Source: Ruminococcus sp. UBA1409
GTDB lineage: Bacteria; Bacillota; Clostridia; Oscillospirales; Ruminococcaceae
Assembly (NCBI GenBank): GCA_002305045.1
Contig: DBPX01000022.1
Span: 145,864-209,863 of the forward strand
DNA length: 64,000 nucleotides
Direction: 5' to 3'
Shown here: in pieces, positions 61,641 to 64,000 of the stretch
How positions within the stretch are numbered: position 1 is the first letter of the stretch
Layout of the letters: every line of letters begins with the position of its first letter
Notes under the pieces: generated by a model
What the model was told of the DNA's origin: nothing
The model's database searches: none
The model's input: only the letters and a program-made list of their open reading frames with translations
Position numbers and translations under genes: made by a program

Positions 61641-62957
61641 TTGTCAAAATCGTCAAAGGAAAAAAGAGTCAATCCGAAAAAGCTTATAGACACCAAGGCC
61701 GAGCCTAAAAAGCCCCGCCCCTATCTCATGCCGATAGAGTGGGGAGGCTCCTGGTCGATGTCCCTATTAGCCAGCGCAAGGGTCAAAAAGGTCGGCTTTG
61801 AGGGGTTAAAGCCGCCGTACCTCATACTCTGCAACCACGCCTCCTTTATCGACTTCCCGCTTGTCGTCAAGGCAATCTTCCCGCACAGATGCTCATGGGT
61901 GATCTCGGTGGAGGAGTTCATCGGCAGAAACTGGCTGATGAGGGGAATCGGCGGAATCTATAAAAGGAAATTCACCCAGGATATGTCGGTGGTGAAGCAT
62001 ATACTCTTGGTGCTGACAAGGCAGAAAATCTCCTGCACCATCTACCCCGAGGCAAGATACTCCCTCGCCGGGATAAACGAGCAGATAGACGGCGCTCTCG
62101 GCAAGCTCGCAAAAAAGGCGGGCTGCCCGGTAGTAATAGGAATCTCTAAGGGCAACTTTCTTCGCTCTCCGCAGTGGTGCAAGCATCCCTACAGGAAGCT
62201 TCCCATCGAGGCGGAGTTTAGGCAGATTGTCACCCGTGAGGAGGTAAAAAGACTCTCAGCCGACGAGATTCAAGAAAGGATAGAGGAGGCGTTTGTCTAC
62301 GACGACTACGCCTATCAGAGGGACAATAAAATCGCAATAGACTCCGTGTTCAGAGCGCAGAACATCCACAGGATCCTATACCAGTGCCCTGTCTGCGGCA
62401 GGGAGTTCACCACCACCTCAAGAGGCACTAAAATCTGGTGCAGGGAGTGCAGGGCGTCCTGGGAGATGGATGTCTACGGTCAGCTCCACAGGGAAAACGG
62501 CGAGGACATCTTTACCCATGTGCCGGACTGGTACCGCTGGGAGAGGGAGAATGTCAAAAACGAGATACTCCGTGGCGAGTATTCCTTTAAGGACAGCGCA
62601 AGGCTTGAAAGGATAGTCAACACCAGCGAGGGCTTCAGGGTTATAGGAAATGTCGAGCTTACACACGATTACAACGGCTTTACCATGACCGGCGAGCTTG
62701 AAAACGGCCAGAGCTTCGAGTTTCACCGAAGCGTGGCGTCCATGCGCTCCGTACATATCGAGTACGACTTCAAGGGCAGAGGGGACGCTCTGGACCTGTG
62801 CACCCTGAGCGACACCTACTTTGTATTCCCTCTGACAGCCGAAAACTGCCTTACTAAGCTCCACTTTGCCACCGAGGAGCTGTATAAGCTTGAAAGGGCC
62901 GAGCAAAAAAGAAGGGTCCAGGATAAAAGCCCGGATAAGGCTCCCGAAACCGTATAA
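61641..62957 (+). CDS. PlsC-like acyltransferase with C-terminal zinc ribbon
   Basis: The 438-residue protein has a 1-acylglycerol-3-phosphate acyltransferase-like domain (residues about 30-215) with NHASFIDFP (NHx4D catalytic motif) and YPEARYS in place of the usual FPEGTRS. A zinc ribbon follows (CPVCGREF and CREC, about residues 250-275), then a beta-rich C-terminal domain of 160 residues I do not recognise. The TTG start at 61641 follows AGGAAAGGAAG. The fusion is normal for a clostridial subfamily in my recollection, but its acceptor is unknown. Confidence 0.82.
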   Translation: MSKSSKEKRVNPKKLIDTKAEPKKPRPYLMPIEWGGSWSMSLLASARVKKVGFEGLKPPYLILCNHASFIDFPLVVKAIFPHRCSWVISVEEFIGRNWLMRGIGGIYKRKFTQDMSVVKHILLVLTRQKISCTIYPEARYSLAGINEQIDGALGKLAKKAGCPVVIGISKGNFLRSPQWCKHPYRKLPIEAEFRQIVTREEVKRLSADEIQERIEEAFVYDDYAYQRDNKIAIDSVFRAQNIHRILYQCPVCGREFTTTSRGTKIWCRECRASWEMDVYGQLHRENGEDIFTHVPDWYRWERENVKNEILRGEYSFKDSARLERIVNTSEGFRVIGNVELTHDYNGFTMTGELENGQSFEFHRSVASMRSVHIEYDFKGRGDALDLCTLSDTYFVFPLTAENCLTKLHFATEELYKLERAEQKRRVQDKSPDKAPETV

Positions 62958-62974
62958 TATAAAGGGATTTTCAG

Positions 62975-63035
62975 CTCCCCGGGGATAAAAATCAGCCCCT
63001 TTATAAAATTATTCCCGGGAGCTGCAATATTAGCG
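62975..63035. terminator. Stem-loop after the acyltransferase gene
   Basis: CAGCTCCCCGGG (about 62974-62985) pairs with CCCGGGAGCTG (about 63014-63024) with one bulged C and an AT-rich loop. The rest of the 229-bp gap shows no other feature. Confidence 0.5.
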
Positions 63036-63186
63036 CTATCAGGATTGTTTTATCCTACGAGCGGCTGAATCATCCCGGGTCTTAGGGGCAATAATCATAT
63101 AAAGGGCGTTATAAGCCCTCCCGCAGAGCCCGGAGCGTCAGCCGGTTTAAGAATCAAATCAAAAGGAATTAAAAGGAGAATACCAA

Positions 63187-63849
63187 ATGAGAAAAATTCT
63201 AGCACTTATACTGACCGCCACGCTTATCCTCTCTCTGGCAGGCTGCCAGAGCGGCGACGATCCCGCCGCCGGAGGAAGCACCCCCAACGAAGCAGGGGAC
63301 AGCCAGAGCCAGGGCTCCGACTCTCCCGAGGAAAACGGCGGGGGCGCTCCCGAGGAAAACGGCGACGACGCTCCCGAGGAGACGGTCAGCTACTCCCCGC
63401 TTGACATACTCACCACCATATGGTCTAGCTACCCCGAGGACCAGAAGTTCGCCGCCGCCGGTGGAGAGACTATGGACGGTCCGGGTCTTATGACCGGCGA
63501 CTACGGCACAAAGGAGAGCCTTGACAGCATACTTGCCCTCCCGCAGGACTCCTACGAGCTTGTCAGCGAGACCGCCTGCCTTATGCATATGCTGAACGCC
63601 AACACCTTCACCTGCGGCGTATTCAAGCTGAGCTCCTCTGAGGACGCCTCAGCCCTTGCCTCCTCGCTCAACGACAGCATCAAGAACCGCCAGTGGATGT
63701 GCGGCTTCCCCGACAAGATGATGATAGCAACCCTTGGGGACTGCGTAATCTCCGCCTTCGGAAGCGCCGAGATAATGGACACCTTTAAGGCTGAGCTTAG
63801 CTCTAATTACCCCGACGCCGTTATCTCCTACGAGGAAAACCTCATCTAG
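63187..63849 (+). CDS. Lipoprotein, DUF4358-like
   Basis: The 220-residue lipoprotein (MRKILALILTATLILSLAG then Cys) has a Gly/Ser/Glu linker with APEEN/SPEEN repeats (residues 22-65) and a compact domain. Its layout (ILTTIWSSYPEDQKF; YELVSETACLMHMLN; FGSAEIMDTFKAEL) resembles the small DUF4358 lipoproteins found next to acyltransferase (MBOAT/DHHW) genes. AAAAGGAG precedes the ATG. Family assignment tentative. Confidence 0.75.
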   Translation: MRKILALILTATLILSLAGCQSGDDPAAGGSTPNEAGDSQSQGSDSPEENGGGAPEENGDDAPEETVSYSPLDILTTIWSSYPEDQKFAAAGGETMDGPGLMTGDYGTKESLDSILALPQDSYELVSETACLMHMLNANTFTCGVFKLSSSEDASALASSLNDSIKNRQWMCGFPDKMMIATLGDCVISAFGSAEIMDTFKAELSSNYPDAVISYEENLI

Positions 63850-63866
63850 CTATAAACCTATTCCGG

Positions 63867-63898
63867 CCGGCTGCCGACAAAAAAGCAGCCGGTCCTTT
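63867..63898 (+). terminator. Terminator-like hairpin after the lipoprotein gene
   Basis: CCGGCTGC (63867-63874) pairs with GCAGCCGG (63885-63892), loop of 10, followed by TCCTTTT. It may attenuate read-through into the MBOAT gene. Confidence 0.6.
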
Positions 63899-63915
63899 TA
63901 GAAAGGACAACGCCT

Positions 63916-64000
63916 ATGCTCTTTTCCTCAATACCCTTTCTTTACCGCTTCCTGCCAGTTACGATGCTGGTATACTTCCTTATCCCAAGCGGCTGGAAAT
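63916..64000 (+). CDS. MBOAT/AlgI-type acyltransferase, 3' truncated by window edge
   Basis: The ATG at 63916 follows GAAAGGAC. The visible 28 residues (MLFSSIPFLYRFLPVTMLVY then FLIPSGWK) match the very conserved AlgI-family N-terminus. This looks like the canonical partner of the divergent MBOAT-like gene at 58203. The rest lies outside the window. Confidence 0.8.
   Translation, partial: MLFSSIPFLYRFLPVTMLVYFLIPSGWK

Overview
The window reads as a chromosomal segment of a Gram-positive, anaerobic Clostridia-type bacterium, probably an uncultured gut Oscillospirales relative (inference). Evidence: strong Shine-Dalgarno sites (AAAGGAG type), occasional TTG/GTG starts, single-chain pyruvate:ferredoxin oxidoreductase, LCP, DegV and class B sortase proteins, a Firmicutes-type L10 leader, Cys-type L33 and a CotH/VTC/DUF4956 group. 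No tRNA, rRNA, insertion sequence, prophage or CRISPR array was recognised. The window starts inside secA and ends inside an acyltransferase gene.

Layout. 1-4478 (+): secA (5' truncated), a DUF1015 gene and a HEPN-like/CBS gene. 4534-9204 (-): HAD phosphatase, polA and an XRE regulator, with a GC-rich structured non-coding element at 5273-5770. 9508-10137 (+): histidine phosphatase. 10405-15923 (-): one exopolysaccharide/cell-surface operon (Wzz-like, BY-kinase, PHP phosphatase, sortase B, a small secreted protein ending in SPATGE, LCP transferase, VanZ) behind a consensus promoter, preceded by a flippase and a PC4-like gene. 18187-18660 (+): two possible small proteins and tandem repeats. 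18806-27369 (-): five tandem paralogous solute-binding lipoproteins without any transporter gene. 27594-31461 (-): aspS, hisS behind an attenuator-like leader, mgsA. 31640-36277 (-): mreB-mreC-mreD-PBP2 elongasome operon. 36454-39874 (-): DegV and CotH. 40191-44887 (+): exported protein, then VTC, DUF4956, zinc-ribbon protein and alpha/beta hydrolase. 45163-50224: truncated secreted-protein gene, PFOR and a second DegV. 50687-54335 (+): rpmG-secE-nusG-rplK-rplA-rplJ-rplL with L1-type and L10-type leaders. 55297-57907 (-): AraC regulator and HtrA protease. 58203-64000 (+): MBOAT-like protein, an SH3 membrane protein, radical SAM protein, acyltransferase, lipoprotein and the start of a second MBOAT gene.

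The most unusual content is non-coding. Three GC-rich intergenic blocks (5273-5770, 40856-41449, 54911-55253) have almost unrelated sequences but fold on paper into the same architecture: a basal four-way junction (outer stem, left hairpin, inner stem, right hairpin) with few or no unpaired bases, and a second four-way junction at the far end. A smaller single-junction relative (54506-54668) and an array of about 20-nt-spaced mini-hairpins lie beside the third copy. This is same shape without same sequence, as expected of a family selected for structure. I do not recognise it as a known RNA or DNA element. Helices were found by eye; no folding program or database was run.
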